Assembly (NCBI GenBank): GCA_937959115.1
Contig: CALGAW010000022.1
Location: 1 to 64,000, forward strand
Direction of reading: 5' to 3'
DNA: 64,000 nt
DNA from: an uncultured Saprospiraceae bacterium
GTDB taxonomy: Bacteria > Bacteroidota > Bacteroidia > Chitinophagales > Saprospiraceae
A program made the position numbers and the translations under genes. Shown here in pieces: positions 26,996-40,262 of the stretch (the first letter of the stretch is position 1; each line of letters begins with the position of its first letter). The notes under the pieces were generated by a model, which saw only the letters and a list, made by a program, of their open reading frames with translations, did not search any database and was not told the origin of the DNA.

Positions 26996-28711
26996 ATGAA
27001 ATTTGGCCTATTCAATATAGTTGAAATACTCGGTGCGCTTGCTTTTTTTGTGTACGGTATGAAAATGATGAGCGACGGAATTCAGCGTGCGGCAGGCTCA
27101 CAATTGCGTAATATTCTTAGGACAATGACCAAGAACAGGTTCCTAGGCGTGTTTACAGGGTTTTTGATTACAGCATTGGTTCAGTCGTCATCAGCCACTA
27201 CAGTGATGACGGTTAGTTTTGTAAATGCAGGACTACTTTCCCTAGTAGAATCGGCAGGAGTCATGATGGGAGCCAATATTGGTACTACAATCACGGGTTG
27301 GATTATTTCTATTTTGGGTTTTAAAGTTAAGTTAAGTGCTTACTCGATTCCTTTGTTTGCTATCGGTGTTCCCTTACTATTTGCTAGAAGAGGGAAGAGT
27401 CGCTACTGGGGAGAATTTTTAATTGGTTTTGCCATATTGTTTCTTGGGCTTTCGTATCTGAAAGACTCGGTGCCTGACATCGGCGAAAACGCAGCAATAC
27501 TGGAATGGGTTAACGGATTTACAGGAGGCGGGATTGCTTCAAGACTTTTCTTTGTGTTTGTGGGTACACTAGTTACGATTATAGTTCAGTCTTCGAGTGC
27601 TGCGATGGCAATTACGCTTACACTGGTTTTTGCTGGTTGGCTGCCGCTTGATATCGCTTGTGCCATGGTACTTGGTGAAAATATAGGAACGACGATTACT
27701 GCAGAGATCGCTTCCCTTGTAGGTAATGTGCATGCAAAGCGATCTGCCAGGATCCATTCTATGTTCAATATAATTGGGGTGTTATGGATGGTCATATTGC
27801 TTCCGTTTATTCTACCTTATCTTGAAAATTTTGTAGAGTCATTCACTTATCTATTTGATGGGCACGTCAAGGGAAGTAAAAACTTGTCTGCAGACCAAGC
27901 TATGAATACCTATAAACTAGCAGCATTTCATACCGTGTTTAATCTGTTAAATGTATTGATTATGCTTGCTTTTGTCCCTTGGCTTGTAAAAACAGCGATT
28001 GCAACCGTTCCAAATAAAGAAGACGATGAAGAGTTCCCAAGACTCCAGTTTATCAGTGGCATTAATAGAACACCAGAGTTAGCAACAGTAGAGTTGCAAA
28101 AGGAAACCGCCCACTTCGGTGAGGTAGTAAGCAGAATGTCGGAGTTTGCAAATAAATTGATGAACACCACAGATAACAAGGAACAACAATTGATGTTTAA
28201 AAAGCTTGGCAAATATGAGTCAATCACCGATGATATGGAAATTGAGATTACAGAATACATCTCAAACCTTGCGAGCGAGCAGATCACTCCCAAAACAAGT
28301 CTCCGCCTAAGAAGTATCCTGAATGTTTGTAATGATCTTGAACGAATCGGTGATTTGTTCTTTCAAGTTTCTAAAACAATGGAAAGGAAACTAGAAAGCA
28401 AGATTTATTTTACACCTGAACAACGAAACAACATCAATGAAATGTTCATTCTAATCGATCAGGCATTTAAAATAATGATAACGAACCTTGGAACGCCTAG
28501 CTATGACGATGTTGGTATTGAAGAAGCTGTTGCAATTGAAGATAAAATCAATCAATTTAGAAATCAATTACGTAAAGAAAACGTGGAAAAGTTAGGTACT
28601 AAATTGTACAATGTACAATCTGCAATGATTTATAACAATGTTTTTTCCAATCTAGAACGAATTGGAGACCATATCATTAATGTTTCAGAAGCAGTGGTTG
28701 GAGATATTTAG
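26996..28711 (+). CDS. Na+/phosphate cotransporter family protein with PhoU-like domain
   Basis: A 571-residue protein with two inverted transport halves carrying the QSSSATT signature near residue 65 and QSSSAAMAITL near 200, each followed by G-[AE]-N-I-G-T-T-I-T. About eight to nine helices fill residues 1-320. Residues ~360-571 are soluble helices of the PhoU type (LRSILNVCNDLERIGDLFFQ, FSNLERIGDHIINVSEAV). Known for the family: sodium-coupled phosphate movement, with the PhoU part thought to sense or limit flux; the direction of transport is uncertain in bacteria. Start at ATG 26996 is set by the promoter. Single gene. Confidence 0.93.
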   Translation: MKFGLFNIVEILGALAFFVYGMKMMSDGIQRAAGSQLRNILRTMTKNRFLGVFTGFLITALVQSSSATTVMTVSFVNAGLLSLVESAGVMMGANIGTTITGWIISILGFKVKLSAYSIPLFAIGVPLLFARRGKSRYWGEFLIGFAILFLGLSYLKDSVPDIGENAAILEWVNGFTGGGIASRLFFVFVGTLVTIIVQSSSAAMAITLTLVFAGWLPLDIACAMVLGENIGTTITAEIASLVGNVHAKRSARIHSMFNIIGVLWMVILLPFILPYLENFVESFTYLFDGHVKGSKNLSADQAMNTYKLAAFHTVFNLLNVLIMLAFVPWLVKTAIATVPNKEDDEEFPRLQFISGINRTPELATVELQKETAHFGEVVSRMSEFANKLMNTTDNKEQQLMFKKLGKYESITDDMEIEITEYISNLASEQITPKTSLRLRSILNVCNDLERIGDLFFQVSKTMERKLESKIYFTPEQRNNINEMFILIDQAFKIMITNLGTPSYDDVGIEEAVAIEDKINQFRNQLRKENVEKLGTKLYNVQSAMIYNNVFSNLERIGDHIINVSEAVVGDI

Positions 28712-29240
28712 TCTAAAATATTACACTTGAATATTGAATCCGTTAGTGCATTTTGTTTCCTGACTATTTATTCTGAATGAATACATTTTGTATTTGCTTA
28801 TCAAAGGTTTAACTATCCTAAGTTAAAGTATCACTCCAATAAAACATCTCTGTTCAAAAGTAAAAATATTCGAAAGACGTTCTTACAATACAATTATCAA
28901 TTTGAGAATTGATAAGCTTCAATTTAATCCGCATTAAGAATTAACTTTTGAGCTTAAAGAAGACCGATGTTATCCGAACTGCAAACTCAAGGGTTTGTGT
29001 ATTTTCCTCTTATTTCAAGTACAATTCTCGAATGTCCAAATATTTTTAATTTTTTTAAGGAAAAACGATAACAATTCTGTTGACTATGTGTTTTCTCATT
29101 GTGGTGGTTTCTATCCATAAGACACTAATCAATGAAAATACCCTTGTATCAAATGTGAAAATGTCTTTATTTTTAATAAAAAAACCCGCAAATCGCTATA
29201 TTTACAGCACAAAGAACAAACATCTAAATCTTTTTTGAAC
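28712..29240. other. Intergenic region upstream of gcvP with an inverted repeat
   Basis: No gene seen in 529 bases. A perfect 9-bp inverted repeat (TTATCAATT 28894-28902, AATTGATAA 28907-28915) with a TGAG loop lies in the middle; it lacks a T-run on either side and might be an operator. TATATTTA near 29198, one base off the -7 consensus, is the likeliest gcvP promoter, about 35 bases before its ATG. Confidence 0.45.
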
Positions 29241-32162
29241 ATGTTGAATATTAAACCGAAAGATCAATTCATTTACAGACACATTGGGCCAAGCAAAGAG
29301 GAGCTTTCAGCAATGCTTAAAACTGTAAAAGCAGACTCACTCCAACAACTTATGGATGAGACTGTTCCGGGATCAATTCGATTGAAGGAAACATTGAATT
29401 TACCTGAAGCGATGACCGAATATGCATATTTAAGAGAGCTGAAAAAAACGGCCGCTAAAAATAAGGTGTTCAGGTCATATATCGGCATGGGATATTCAGG
29501 AACGATAACCCCTTCTGTTATTTTGAGAAATATTTTTGAAAACCCAGGTTGGTATACTCAGTATACACCTTACCAGGCTGAAATAGCGCAAGGAAGATTA
29601 GAAGCACTGTTGAATTTTCAAACAATGGTCTGTGACCTGACTACACTGCCAATCGCCAATGCAAGCTTGCTAGATGAAGGAACTGCAGCGGCGGAAGCAA
29701 TGGCAATGTTCTATAGTATTAAAAATAAACGTGCGAAAGGAGATAAAGCCAATCAATTCCTAGTTTCTGATAAAGTATTGCCACAAACGATCGATGTTTT
29801 AACAACAAGAGCGAAACCCCTCAATATAGAACTTGTGATCTGCGATTGGAAGTCATTTAAATTTAATGAAAAAACGTTTGGCATATTATTACAATACCCT
29901 GATTCTGATGGATCTGTTTTTGATTATAAGCCAATCGTTGATGAAGCAAAAGAACATGGATGTTACACCACTGTTGCTGCCGATATCTTAAGTCTTGCTC
30001 TATTAACACCGCCTGGAGAATGGGGAGCAGATGCAGTGGTTGGAAATACGCAAAGAATGGGAGTACCACTTGGTTTTGGTGGGCCACATGCAGCATATTT
30101 CGCAACAAAAGATGATTTTAAACGTCAGATTCCGGGTAGAATTATCGGTGTTTCTGTGGATAGTCATGGGAATAACGCATTACGGATGGCATTGCAAACG
30201 AGAGAGCAACATATAAGACGAGACAAGGCGACATCTAATATATGCACTGCCCAAGCCTTACTGGCGATTATTGCTGGGGCTTATGCAACGTATCACGGAC
30301 CAACTGGTATCAAGGCTATTGCTGAGCAGATTCACGGTCTTACCATTATACTGGAAAATCGATTAGAAAACCTTGGATATACGAATGAGAACGAACACTA
30401 CTTCGACACGTTAAAAATTGCAGTAGACGCTGCTTATATTGCTACGATTCACAAAAGGGGGATTGAACAAGGAATAAACTTCCGTAAATATGAAACCAAT
30501 CATATTGGAATTGCCCTTGATGAAACGGTGACGTTCCAAGATATTAAGGAGATATTGACCGTTTTCAATATTGAAACTCCGCTTAATACTACTACGACTT
30601 CCTTGAATGGCGAGGCCGCTGATTACCATAAACTTGCAGAGCAACTATCTGTTAAATTACCTGCAATATTAACACGAAAGACGGACTTCCTGACGCACCC
30701 AGTATTTAATAGCCATTATTCGGAAACGAAAATGATGCGTTACCTCAAAAGTCTGGAAAACAAAGATTTATCATTGAATCATTCAATGATTCCTTTAGGT
30801 AGTTGTACGATGAAGCTAAATGCAGCATCGGAGCTTATTCCAGTAAGCTGGCCTGAGTTTGGAGCGATCCATCCGTTTGTACCGAAAGATCAGGTAGCAG
30901 GTTACCATCAGATATTTACTGAGTTAGAAGAATACTTGTGTGTTTGTACTGGTTTTGATGCATGTTCCCTTCAACCCAACTCTGGAGCACAAGGCGAATA
31001 TGCTGGATTATTAACCATTATGGCCTACCATGAAGCAAATGGCAATCCTCACCGTAGAGTCGCATTGATTCCTAGTTCGGCACATGGTACAAACCCTGCT
31101 AGTGCTGTGATGGCTGGAATGAAAGTCGTTGTAACCAAGTGCGACGACGAAGGGAACATTGATTTTGAAGACTTGAAAGCTAAGGCGGAAGAGCACAAGG
31201 AAAACTTAGGTGGTTTAATGGTAACTTATCCTTCTACACATGGTGTGTTTGAAGCACAAATCAAAGAAATTTGCCAAGTCATTCACGATTATGGTGGTAA
31301 AGTATATATGGATGGGGCGAACATGAATGCACAGGTGGGCTTGACAAGTCCTGCCGAGATTGGTGCGGATGTCTGTCACCTAAATCTTCATAAAACCTTT
31401 AGTATACCGCACGGCGGAGGTGGCCCTGGGATGGGCCCAATCTGTGTTAACAATAGTCTTGCTCCATACTTGCCAGGACATCCGTTAGTAGAAACTGGTG
31501 GCGTACAACCGATTCATGCGGTTTCTGCAGCGCCTTGGGGTAGTGCGAGTATCCTGTTGATCTCTTATGCTTATGTCAAGATGCTAGGGTTGAAGGGGGT
31601 GTGCGCGGCTACTGAATACGCGATTTTGAATGCTAATTATATCAAGGCGAAACTGGAAGGTGCTTACGATGTGCTCTACACTGGCACACAAGGTAGAGCG
31701 GCGCATGAGCTGATCATTGACTTACGGGAATACAAAAAGACTGCGGGAGTTGAAGCCGAGGATGTCGCCAAGCGGTTGATTGATTATGGTTTTCATGCAC
31801 CTACATTGAGCTTTCCTGTTGCTGGAACCATTATGATCGAACCAACTGAAAGTGAAGGCAAGGATGAGTTAGACCGATTTTGTGATGCCATGTTGGCCAT
31901 TCGCAAGGAAATCGCAGCTATCGAATCTGGCAAGACGGATAAAACAGTGAATGTATTGAAGAATTCGCCTCATACCCTTGCGGTGATTACTGCGGAGAAT
32001 TGGGTGTTGCCTTATACAAGGGAAGAGGCTGCTTTTCCGTTGGCTTATACACGGGCGAACAAATTTTGGCCAGCGATTGGTCGGGTAAACAATTCGCACG
32101 GAGATCGTAATCTAATTTGTACTTGTCCGCCGATTGAACTTTACGCTGATATTGAAGGGTAG
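29241..32162 (+). CDS. gcvP: Glycine dehydrogenase (decarboxylating), P-protein
   Basis: A 973-residue single-chain P-protein of the glycine cleavage system: it decarboxylates glycine with PLP and passes the aminomethyl group to lipoylated H-protein. The two homologous halves found as separate subunits in some bacteria are fused here (first half [17 protein letters not shown]..., ~1-450; second half with [15 protein letters not shown] near 520). The PLP Lys is in [16 protein letters not shown] near residue 718. Length is that of the fused form. gcvT and gcvH are not in the window. Start at ATG 29241; a TTG two codons earlier is weaker. Fifteen bases after its stop begins a gene fragment. Confidence 0.97.
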   Translation: MLNIKPKDQFIYRHIGPSKEELSAMLKTVKADSLQQLMDETVPGSIRLKETLNLPEAMTEYAYLRELKKTAAKNKVFRSYIGMGYSGTITPSVILRNIFENPGWYTQYTPYQAEIAQGRLEALLNFQTMVCDLTTLPIANASLLDEGTAAAEAMAMFYSIKNKRAKGDKANQFLVSDKVLPQTIDVLTTRAKPLNIELVICDWKSFKFNEKTFGILLQYPDSDGSVFDYKPIVDEAKEHGCYTTVAADILSLALLTPPGEWGADAVVGNTQRMGVPLGFGGPHAAYFATKDDFKRQIPGRIIGVSVDSHGNNALRMALQTREQHIRRDKATSNICTAQALLAIIAGAYATYHGPTGIKAIAEQIHGLTIILENRLENLGYTNENEHYFDTLKIAVDAAYIATIHKRGIEQGINFRKYETNHIGIALDETVTFQDIKEILTVFNIETPLNTTTTSLNGEAADYHKLAEQLSVKLPAILTRKTDFLTHPVFNSHYSETKMMRYLKSLENKDLSLNHSMIPLGSCTMKLNAASELIPVSWPEFGAIHPFVPKDQVAGYHQIFTELEEYLCVCTGFDACSLQPNSGAQGEYAGLLTIMAYHEANGNPHRRVALIPSSAHGTNPASAVMAGMKVVVTKCDDEGNIDFEDLKAKAEEHKENLGGLMVTYPSTHGVFEAQIKEICQVIHDYGGKVYMDGANMNAQVGLTSPAEIGADVCHLNLHKTFSIPHGGGGPGMGPICVNNSLAPYLPGHPLVETGGVQPIHAVSAAPWGSASILLISYAYVKMLGLKGVCAATEYAILNANYIKAKLEGAYDVLYTGTQGRAAHELIIDLREYKKTAGVEAEDVAKRLIDYGFHAPTLSFPVAGTIMIEPTESEGKDELDRFCDAMLAIRKEIAAIESGKTDKTVNVLKNSPHTLAVITAENWVLPYTREEAAFPLAYTRANKFWPAIGRVNNSHGDRNLICTCPPIELYADIEG

Positions 32163-32177
32163 GTTTAGAAATAAATT

Positions 32178-32372
32178 ATGAAAACAATTGGATGGAATTG
32201 TAATGGAGCTTTTCAAAAGAAAAGTGAGCAGATTCTATCTTTATACCCAGACTTTCCAATCGTTTCTGAATACATCAAAATAAATAAGAGCAGCTTTCAC
32301 TTTCGTTCTCAAAACCGAATCGTTAGATCATTATTAAAATGGAAAAAGAAATTGTCTCCGTTGAATGGCTAA
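32178..32372 (+). pseudogene. 5' remnant of an endonuclease/exonuclease/phosphatase family gene
   Basis: A 64-codon frame whose first ~30 residues (MKTIGWNCNGAFQKKSEQIL, then YPDFPIVSE) look like the start of an endonuclease/exonuclease/phosphatase-fold protein, which typically opens M-K-x-I-x-W-N-C-N-x-A-F-x-K-K followed by P-D-I-x-I-x-Q-E. The match fades after that, and the other ~200 residues with the catalytic Asp/His/Asn are absent. The frame stops 34 bases inside the following rhodanese gene. I read it as the edge of a deletion that fused the fragment to the region before the rhodanese gene. It is probably not functional. Confidence 0.55.
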
Positions 32373-33178
32373 ACAACAACCAAAACCGTAAGGATTTAAT
32401 CATTTTAGATGTAAGCCCGAAACAAACTTTCACAGATAAATCCAGTTCTTTCAATCAATTGTGCATACAAAATTCTAGACGATTTAATATTAAAGAGCAT
32501 TTCATAAATAAGGAAAGTGAATTTCCCAATACGGTACCCTTTGCTTCTCAGTTTGAGAAAGGATGTCAAGAATTAGGCATTAATCAAGCTTCAGAAATAG
32601 TGGTTTATGACAACTTAGGGATTTATACAAGTCCAAGAGCATGGTGGCTGTTTAAATTCATGGGGCATGAAAAGGTTAAAGTTCTTAATGGTGGGTTGCC
32701 AGAATGGGTTGATAAAGGGTTTGAAACCATTAAAATATCAGAAACTGACCAAACATTTAAATTAGGGGATTTTACTAGCAAAATTAATCGTGAACTCGTT
32801 CTATCTTACGATGAAATTATGATGAACATATCGTCGAATGACTTTCTTGTCATTGATGCCCGTTCTGAAGGAAGATTCAATGGTATAGCAGATGAACCAC
32901 GGAAAAATCTCAAAAGTGGAAATATTCCCAATTCTATCAATATTCCTTATCAATCGTTATTGGAGAATGGAAAATTCAAATCAAAAGAACAGCTAGCAGC
33001 TATTTTCAATGAACGAGTAAATAATCAAGCTCAATTGGTTTATAGTTGTGGTTCAGGAACAACGGCATGTATTGTTATGTTGGCAAGTGAAATTGCTTTT
33101 CAAAAAGGTAGATATTTGTATGATGGTTCTTGGACTGAATTTGCAATACGAAATGGATTAGTGAAAGCCGGGGAGTAA
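32339..33178 (+). CDS. Two-domain sulfurtransferase (rhodanese / 3-mercaptopyruvate type)
   Basis: A 279-residue protein of two rhodanese domains: an inactive N-terminal one (LIILDVSPKQTF..., VVYDNLGIYTSPRAWWLFKFMGH) and a catalytic C-terminal one (FLVIDARSEGRFNG, SGNIPNSINIPYQSLL, then the active Cys in YSCGSGTTACIVML near residue 241). The six-residue loop C-G-S-G-T-T fits 3-mercaptopyruvate sulfurtransferases (C-G-S-G-V-T) better than thiosulfate sulfurtransferases. It moves sulfane sulfur to cyanide or thiols. No signal peptide is visible. Its start overlaps the end of the preceding gene fragment. Confidence 0.92.
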   Translation: MEKEIVSVEWLNNNQNRKDLIILDVSPKQTFTDKSSSFNQLCIQNSRRFNIKEHFINKESEFPNTVPFASQFEKGCQELGINQASEIVVYDNLGIYTSPRAWWLFKFMGHEKVKVLNGGLPEWVDKGFETIKISETDQTFKLGDFTSKINRELVLSYDEIMMNISSNDFLVIDARSEGRFNGIADEPRKNLKSGNIPNSINIPYQSLLENGKFKSKEQLAAIFNERVNNQAQLVYSCGSGTTACIVMLASEIAFQKGRYLYDGSWTEFAIRNGLVKAGE

Positions 33179-33262
33179 CAAAAGGCCCAGTTTTTTTTAT
33201 GCCCTTCCAAAATGTTATACGAATCAAATGATTATAAGCTAGAATGTTTTCTGTCAATATGC

Positions 33263-33316
33263 TATCTTTGCGCTCTTAAATAAATAATTATCATTCATTA
33301 CGACCGATCCATCGGT
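33263..33316 (+). promoter_or_regulatory. icd: icd promoter element and leader palindrome
   Basis: TATCTTTG at 33263-33270 fits the -7 consensus; the -33 element is unclear. Downstream, inside the predicted leader, ACCGAT and ATCGGT (33303-33316) form a 6-bp inverted repeat with a 2-base gap, 17 bases before the start codon, possibly an operator. Confidence 0.5.
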
Positions 33317-33326
33317 TTTAAAATAA

Positions 33327-35549
<2,223 letters not shown>

Positions 35550-35584
35550 CGTTTTGTAGATACCAAATCTTATTGAAATTATAA

Positions 35585-35613
35585 AGGCGTAGTTGTAGAC
35601 TACGTCTTTTTGT
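35585..35613 (+). terminator. Intrinsic terminator of icd
   Basis: AGGCGTAGT pairs with ACTACGTCT (one G-T pair) around a 5-base loop, followed by TTTTTG, 36 bases after the icd stop. Confidence 0.88.
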
Positions 35614-35884
35614 TTTGAAGTTGGTTTGGGTTTATAGTGTCAGAAATTTCCTGATGATTCAAAAACAATAGTTAACCTGACTTGTAACCGGTGAAAAAAG
35701 GCGAATTTGTTAGACTTCCCTTAATTTTGTGGCTTATCAACTCATTTTGTAAGGCATTTCTTTTTTAAGAATAATTCTAAATAAGGTAAAAACATCTTCA
35801 AATTGCAGCAAAATAGGCTTATCCGTTGTATACTTGATGTATTACTTTTACTTTGAAAAATACATCAACTAGATTTATACTAAT
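35614..35884 (+). promoter_or_regulatory. Upstream region of the sdhCAB operon
   Basis: The whole icd-sdhC gap (35550-35884) is 335 bases. After the icd terminator the only exact -7 match is TAATTTTG at 35722-35729; it would give a leader of about 150 bases, and its TTTG partner at 35706 is too close to be the -33 element. No other gene or hairpin is seen. Confidence 0.35.
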
Positions 35885-36562
35885 ATGAAATGGTTATTAA
35901 ATCTTTTTAATTCTTCAATAGGCCAGAAACTTCTTATGAGTTTAACTGGTTTGTTTTTGTGTACCTTTTTAATCGTCCATTTGATTGGCAACTTGCAGCT
36001 GTTGATTAATGATGGAGGTAAGGCATTCAATGCTTACGCGCATTTTATGTCGAATAATTTATTTATTCAAGTTACTGCAAAAGGGCTATACGCTATGATC
36101 CTTCTGCATGCGATAAAAGGGTTTTTAATGGCGCTGAACAATCGAAAAGCAGCAGGAGGTAGCCGATATGCGGTTTCCACTAGCAAAAATGCGAGCTGGA
36201 CATCTAGGAATATGGCACTGCTAGGTTCTTGGGTTTTTATCTTTATTGGTGTTCATATGGCTCATTTCTGGAGGCAAATGAAATGGGGAGAGCTAAACAT
36301 GATGAATATTGATGGCGTAATGGTAAAAAACTTGTACGAATACATTTCTGTTGCCTACGAGAATCCTTTAATCGTTGCGTTTTATGTGATTTCAATGATC
36401 ATGATTGGTGCACACCTTTGGCACGGATTCGGTTCCGCTTTTCAAACACTTGGGATCAACCATAAGAAATACACTCCAATAATCGATGGTTTTGGAAAAG
36501 GGTTTTCGGTAATCATACCAGGTCTTTTCGCAGCGATTCCGGTTTGGATGTTGTTAACATAA
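35885..36562 (+). CDS. sdhC: Succinate dehydrogenase cytochrome b subunit
   Basis: A 225-residue membrane anchor with five hydrophobic helices, the single-polypeptide di-haem type found in Bacteroidota and Bacillus. Candidate haem ligand His residues are in FLIVHLIGNLQ, MILLHAIKGF, IGVHMAHFW and IGAHLWHGFGSAF, one in each of four helices. It anchors the SdhA-SdhB catalytic dimer to the inner membrane and passes electrons to menaquinone. First gene of the sdhCAB operon; sdhA starts 32 bases after its stop. Confidence 0.95.
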   Translation: MKWLLNLFNSSIGQKLLMSLTGLFLCTFLIVHLIGNLQLLINDGGKAFNAYAHFMSNNLFIQVTAKGLYAMILLHAIKGFLMALNNRKAAGGSRYAVSTSKNASWTSRNMALLGSWVFIFIGVHMAHFWRQMKWGELNMMNIDGVMVKNLYEYISVAYENPLIVAFYVISMIMIGAHLWHGFGSAFQTLGINHKKYTPIIDGFGKGFSVIIPGLFAAIPVWMLLT

Positions 36563-36594
36563 TTAATTTAATAAGAACTGTAAAATAATAGATC

Positions 36595-38532
36595 ATGGGA
36601 TTGGATGCAAAAGTACCACCAGGACCGTTAGAAGATAAATGGACAAAATATCGGTCTACCATGAACCTCGTTGCTCCCAACAACAAACGACGAATTGACG
36701 TCATTGTTGTCGGAACAGGGCTCGCAGGTGCCAGCGCCGCTGCAACTCTTGGTGAACTGGGTTATAATGTAAAAGCGTTTTGCTTTCACGATAGCCCGCG
36801 AAGAGCACACAGTATCGCAGCACAAGGTGGCATCAACGCTGCGAAAAACTACCAGAATGACGGTGATAGTGTATACCGTCTTTTCTACGATACAATCAAG
36901 GGAGGTGATTACCGATCAAGAGAAGCCAACGTGCATCGCTTAGCAGAAGTCAGTGTAGACATTATCGATCAGTGTGTCGCTCAAGGCGTTCCATTTGCTA
37001 GAGAGTATGGTGGTTTGTTGGCCAATCGATCCTTTGGTGGCGTGCAGGTTTCTAGAACATTCTATGCAAGTGGCCAGACTGGGCAGCAATTATTGATCGG
37101 TGCCTACAGCGCATTGTCCAAGCAAATTGCAACTGGCTCAGTCAAGATGTTCAACCGTCACGAAATGCTTGATTTAGTTGTCGTTGATGGCAAAGCTAGA
37201 GGCATTATCGCTAGAAACTTATTGACGGGGAAGCTGGAACGACATGCTGCACATGCTGTAGTCCTTGCAACTGGAGGATATGGAAATGTATTCTACTTGT
37301 CAACAAATGCAATGGGATCAAACGTAACTGCCGCTTGGCAAGCACATAGACGTGGCGCTTATTTTGCAAACCCGTGCTATACACAGATTCACCCAACTTG
37401 TATTCCTGTTTCTGGGCATTACCAGTCAAAGCTAACGCTGATGTCTGAGTCGCTGAGGAATGATGGACGGGTTTGGGTCCCTAAGAAGAAAGAAGATGTG
37501 ATGGCGATTCGTGAAGGTCGTATGACTGGTGGCGATGTTCCTGAAGAAGATCGTGATTACTACTTAGAGCGAAGGTATCCTGCATTCGGGAATCTGGTAC
37601 CACGTGATGTAGCATCTAGAGCAGCAAAAACAGCGTGCGATGCAGGCCACGGAGTAAACAAAGCGGGTTTAGCGGTTTATCTCGATTTTGCTGAGCGAAT
37701 TAAGGAACTTGGAGAAGATACGATTCGAGCACGATATGGGAATTTGTTTGCGATGTACGAAAAAATTACAGGCGAAAACCCTTACAAAACACCAATGAAA
37801 ATTTATCCTGCTGTCCACTACACAATGGGTGGTTTGTGGGTTGACTATAATCTTGAAAGTAATCTGCCAGGGCTATTTGTGGCTGGTGAGGCGAATTTCT
37901 CTGATCACGGAGCCAATAGACTTGGAGCTTCTGCGTTGATGCAAGGATTGGCTGATGGTTACTTTGTGTTGCCTTATACGATTGGTCAGTTTTTGTCTAC
38001 ACAGATTCGGGTGGATAAAATCAAGGACGACACTAAAGAATTTGAAGAAGCAGAACAGAACTGTCGCAAGCGTTTGCAGGCATTTCTAGATGTAAAAGGA
38101 GATAAGTCTGTTGAGTCCTATCATAGAGAGTTGGGGCTGATTATGTGGGATAATTGTGGTATGGCAAGAAACGAGCAAGGCTTGACAGAAGGAAGAGCGA
38201 AAATCAGAGCACTGCGCGATGACTTTTATAAGAATGTCTTTGTGCCAGGAACGCAAGAAGAGTTTAACCCTGAACTAGAAAAAGCGGCACGTGTAGCTGA
38301 CTTACTAGAATTGGGAGAGCTGATGATGGTTGATGCACTCGATCGTGCAGAATCTTGTGGTGGTCACTTCCGAGAAGAGAGTGTATCTGAAGAAGGCGAA
38401 GCACAGCGAAAAGACAAGGAATTCACTTACGTTTCTGCTTGGGAATACTTTAATCAAAACGGAGATCCAACCTTACACAAGGAGGAATTGACGTTTGATA
38501 ACGTAGAACTGAAAACACGAAGCTATAAATAA
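36595..38532 (+). CDS. sdhA: Succinate dehydrogenase / fumarate reductase flavoprotein
   Basis: A 645-residue FAD subunit that oxidises succinate to fumarate. Seen: FAD dinucleotide fold [19 protein letters not shown] near residue 35, the His in [16 protein letters not shown] (near residue 70) that carries covalent FAD, the active-site region [20 protein letters not shown] near 265 and [20 protein letters not shown] near 435. Length matches the Bacteroidota/Bacillus-type protein. Second gene of the operon, in the order C-A-B usual in this phylum. Confidence 0.97.
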   Translation: MGLDAKVPPGPLEDKWTKYRSTMNLVAPNNKRRIDVIVVGTGLAGASAAATLGELGYNVKAFCFHDSPRRAHSIAAQGGINAAKNYQNDGDSVYRLFYDTIKGGDYRSREANVHRLAEVSVDIIDQCVAQGVPFAREYGGLLANRSFGGVQVSRTFYASGQTGQQLLIGAYSALSKQIATGSVKMFNRHEMLDLVVVDGKARGIIARNLLTGKLERHAAHAVVLATGGYGNVFYLSTNAMGSNVTAAWQAHRRGAYFANPCYTQIHPTCIPVSGHYQSKLTLMSESLRNDGRVWVPKKKEDVMAIREGRMTGGDVPEEDRDYYLERRYPAFGNLVPRDVASRAAKTACDAGHGVNKAGLAVYLDFAERIKELGEDTIRARYGNLFAMYEKITGENPYKTPMKIYPAVHYTMGGLWVDYNLESNLPGLFVAGEANFSDHGANRLGASALMQGLADGYFVLPYTIGQFLSTQIRVDKIKDDTKEFEEAEQNCRKRLQAFLDVKGDKSVESYHRELGLIMWDNCGMARNEQGLTEGRAKIRALRDDFYKNVFVPGTQEEFNPELEKAARVADLLELGELMMVDALDRAESCGGHFREESVSEEGEAQRKDKEFTYVSAWEYFNQNGDPTLHKEELTFDNVELKTRSYK

Positions 38533-38617
38533 TTAGGAATTGATTCCGTTAATTCTGAATGGTTAATGATTAAATATAATCGCTTTGCGATTACCGTAAA
38601 ATGAAAAAATTGCGATC

Positions 38618-39367
38618 ATGAAATTAACATTGAAAGTCTGGAGACAAAAGAATGTGAACACTAAGGGATCACTGGAGACATACAATAATGTCGATGTGGA
38701 TCCCGATATGTCATTTCTGGAAATGATTGATGTTGTCAACGAACAACTGATAGCAGAGAAGAAAGAACCCATTGCTTTTGAACATGATTGCCGGGAAGGG
38801 ATTTGCGGTGCGTGTAGCATGGTGATCAACGGAAGGCCTCATGGCCCACAGCAAGGAACGACGACTTGCCAACTGCACATGCGTCATTTCAAAGATGGTG
38901 AGACGGTGGTGATTGAGCCATTCCGGTCAGCATCTTTCCCAATTATCAAGGATTTGGTGGTGGATCGCAGTGCATTTGACCGGATTATCCAATCTGGCGG
39001 TTATGTCTCAGTGAAGACTGGTCAGGCGCAAGATGCGAACTCTATTCCGATTGAGAAAGGGTTGGCTGATACGGCGTTTGAGGCGGCTTCGTGCATTGGT
39101 TGTGGTGCTTGTGTTGCTGCATGCCCAAATGCAAGTGCGATGCTGTTTACGAGTGCCAAGGTGTCTCATTTGGCTTTATTGCCACAAGGAGAGGTGGAAG
39201 CGGAATCTCGTGTCATGAAAATGGTAGACAAGATGGACGAAGAGGGGTTTGGGATGTGCTCAAATACTGGCGCTTGTGAAGTGGAATGTCCAAAGGAGAT
39301 TTCTATTGAGAATATTGCTCGGATGAATCGAGCTTATTTGAAAGCTTCATTGGGTAGTGAAAAGTAG
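38618..39367 (+). CDS. sdhB: Succinate dehydrogenase iron-sulfur subunit
   Basis: A 249-residue electron-transfer subunit linking FAD to the haem anchor. All three cluster sites are visible: [2Fe-2S] in [15 protein letters not shown] followed by a Cys in TTTCQLH (near residues 62-85); [4Fe-4S] in [15 protein letters not shown] near 158; and [3Fe-4S] in [15 protein letters not shown] near 215. Third gene of the operon, 85 bases after sdhA; that gap contains an AATGGTTAATG stretch but no terminator, so co-transcription is likely. Confidence 0.97.
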   Translation: MKLTLKVWRQKNVNTKGSLETYNNVDVDPDMSFLEMIDVVNEQLIAEKKEPIAFEHDCREGICGACSMVINGRPHGPQQGTTTCQLHMRHFKDGETVVIEPFRSASFPIIKDLVVDRSAFDRIIQSGGYVSVKTGQAQDANSIPIEKGLADTAFEAASCIGCGACVAACPNASAMLFTSAKVSHLALLPQGEVEAESRVMKMVDKMDEEGFGMCSNTGACEVECPKEISIENIARMNRAYLKASLGSEK

Positions 39368-39667
39368 GATTTATTGCACAATATTCTGTTAGTGCCTCTT
39401 AATACTACTTTCGAAACATTCTAAGACCATTAATTGAAGATGTCAAAAATCTTTGAGTGTAAATGGTTGCCCAATTCTCTGTTTTATGTGGGTGTTATAA
39501 ATTTTGCTCTCCAACTTTTTACTTCAATTCGCAAAATATTCGGTTTATACATCCAGCTGAGAAATCATCTAAGTTTTTTTATGCGAACCATTTTATTCGT
39601 AGTAATCAAATGTATGGGAAATCTAAAAAAACATTAGTTTTACCATACAATTGTAAAACAAGAAGAA
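39368..39667. other. Intergenic region after sdhB, no gene seen
   Basis: 300 bases without a convincing gene, terminator or promoter. A 66-codon frame from ATG 39440 exists but reads like AT-rich non-coding DNA (see rejected items). Confidence 0.5.
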
Positions 39668-40162
39668 ATGGAAACGAACATAAGAAGTAAGCAACTGACA
39701 GAACTATTTTCCCTTACTAGAAATCTTAGTAATTACTACTTTAACGCAATCAAAGATGAGGATCCTCATCGAATTTTCAAAGTCAATCAAACGCCGTTAA
39801 ACAATGTCTACTGGCTAATTGGTCATTTAGTCAATTGTGAAGAGGAGCTTATTTTACAACAGATCGGAGAAAATGACTATAATGTGGATTGGCTCCCAAT
39901 GTTTGCTTATGGAAGCAGCATACCAAAGAAAGGAGAAGGACCAGCCTTTGAGGAAATTCTTAAACATTATGAAATCGTTCACCAAGTCACCAAGGAAAAA
40001 CTCCCTTTAGTTACAGATACCATTTTAGACAGTAAAAGTCCTACAGGATTTAAAATTGGAAGGTTAGAAACTGTTTCTCATACTATTATGCATGCTACTA
40101 GACACGAAGGTTGTCATGCTGGTCATTTAGGTTGGCTAATGAAGTTGTATAAGCAAGCTTAA
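39668..40162 (+). CDS. DinB-like four-helix metalloprotein
   Basis: A 164-residue protein with the DinB/YfiT-type pattern: long helices, an early His in NNVYWLIGHLVNCEEEL (near residue 53) and a C-terminal HATRHEGCHAGHLGWLMKL with the H-x-x-x-H spacing of the metal site. Members bind Zn or Ni; many are bacillithiol- or mycothiol-dependent transferases of unknown substrate, and some are damage-inducible. Function here is not resolved. Soluble and cytosolic. It is followed by a reductase gene about 100 bases on, possibly under one promoter. Confidence 0.85.
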   Translation: METNIRSKQLTELFSLTRNLSNYYFNAIKDEDPHRIFKVNQTPLNNVYWLIGHLVNCEEELILQQIGENDYNVDWLPMFAYGSSIPKKGEGPAFEEILKHYEIVHQVTKEKLPLVTDTILDSKSPTGFKIGRLETVSHTIMHATRHEGCHAGHLGWLMKLYKQA

Positions 40163-40262
40163 TTATACAATATTCATCGTTAATTTTCCTGTTTCTACCG
40201 ATGGCAGAAGTAGTTCAAAAAATATTTTCATTTACATTAAGAATTAATTGAATCCAATTCAA

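Noticed and set aside
37211-37429. Antisense frames inside sdhA and gcvP
   Set aside because: Shadows of conserved coding sequence; compositions show no protein-like motif.
39440-39637. Possible 66-residue hydrophobic protein after sdhB
   Set aside because: Odd composition, overlapping frames in the same place, no promoter or conserved motif; looks like AT-rich non-coding DNA.
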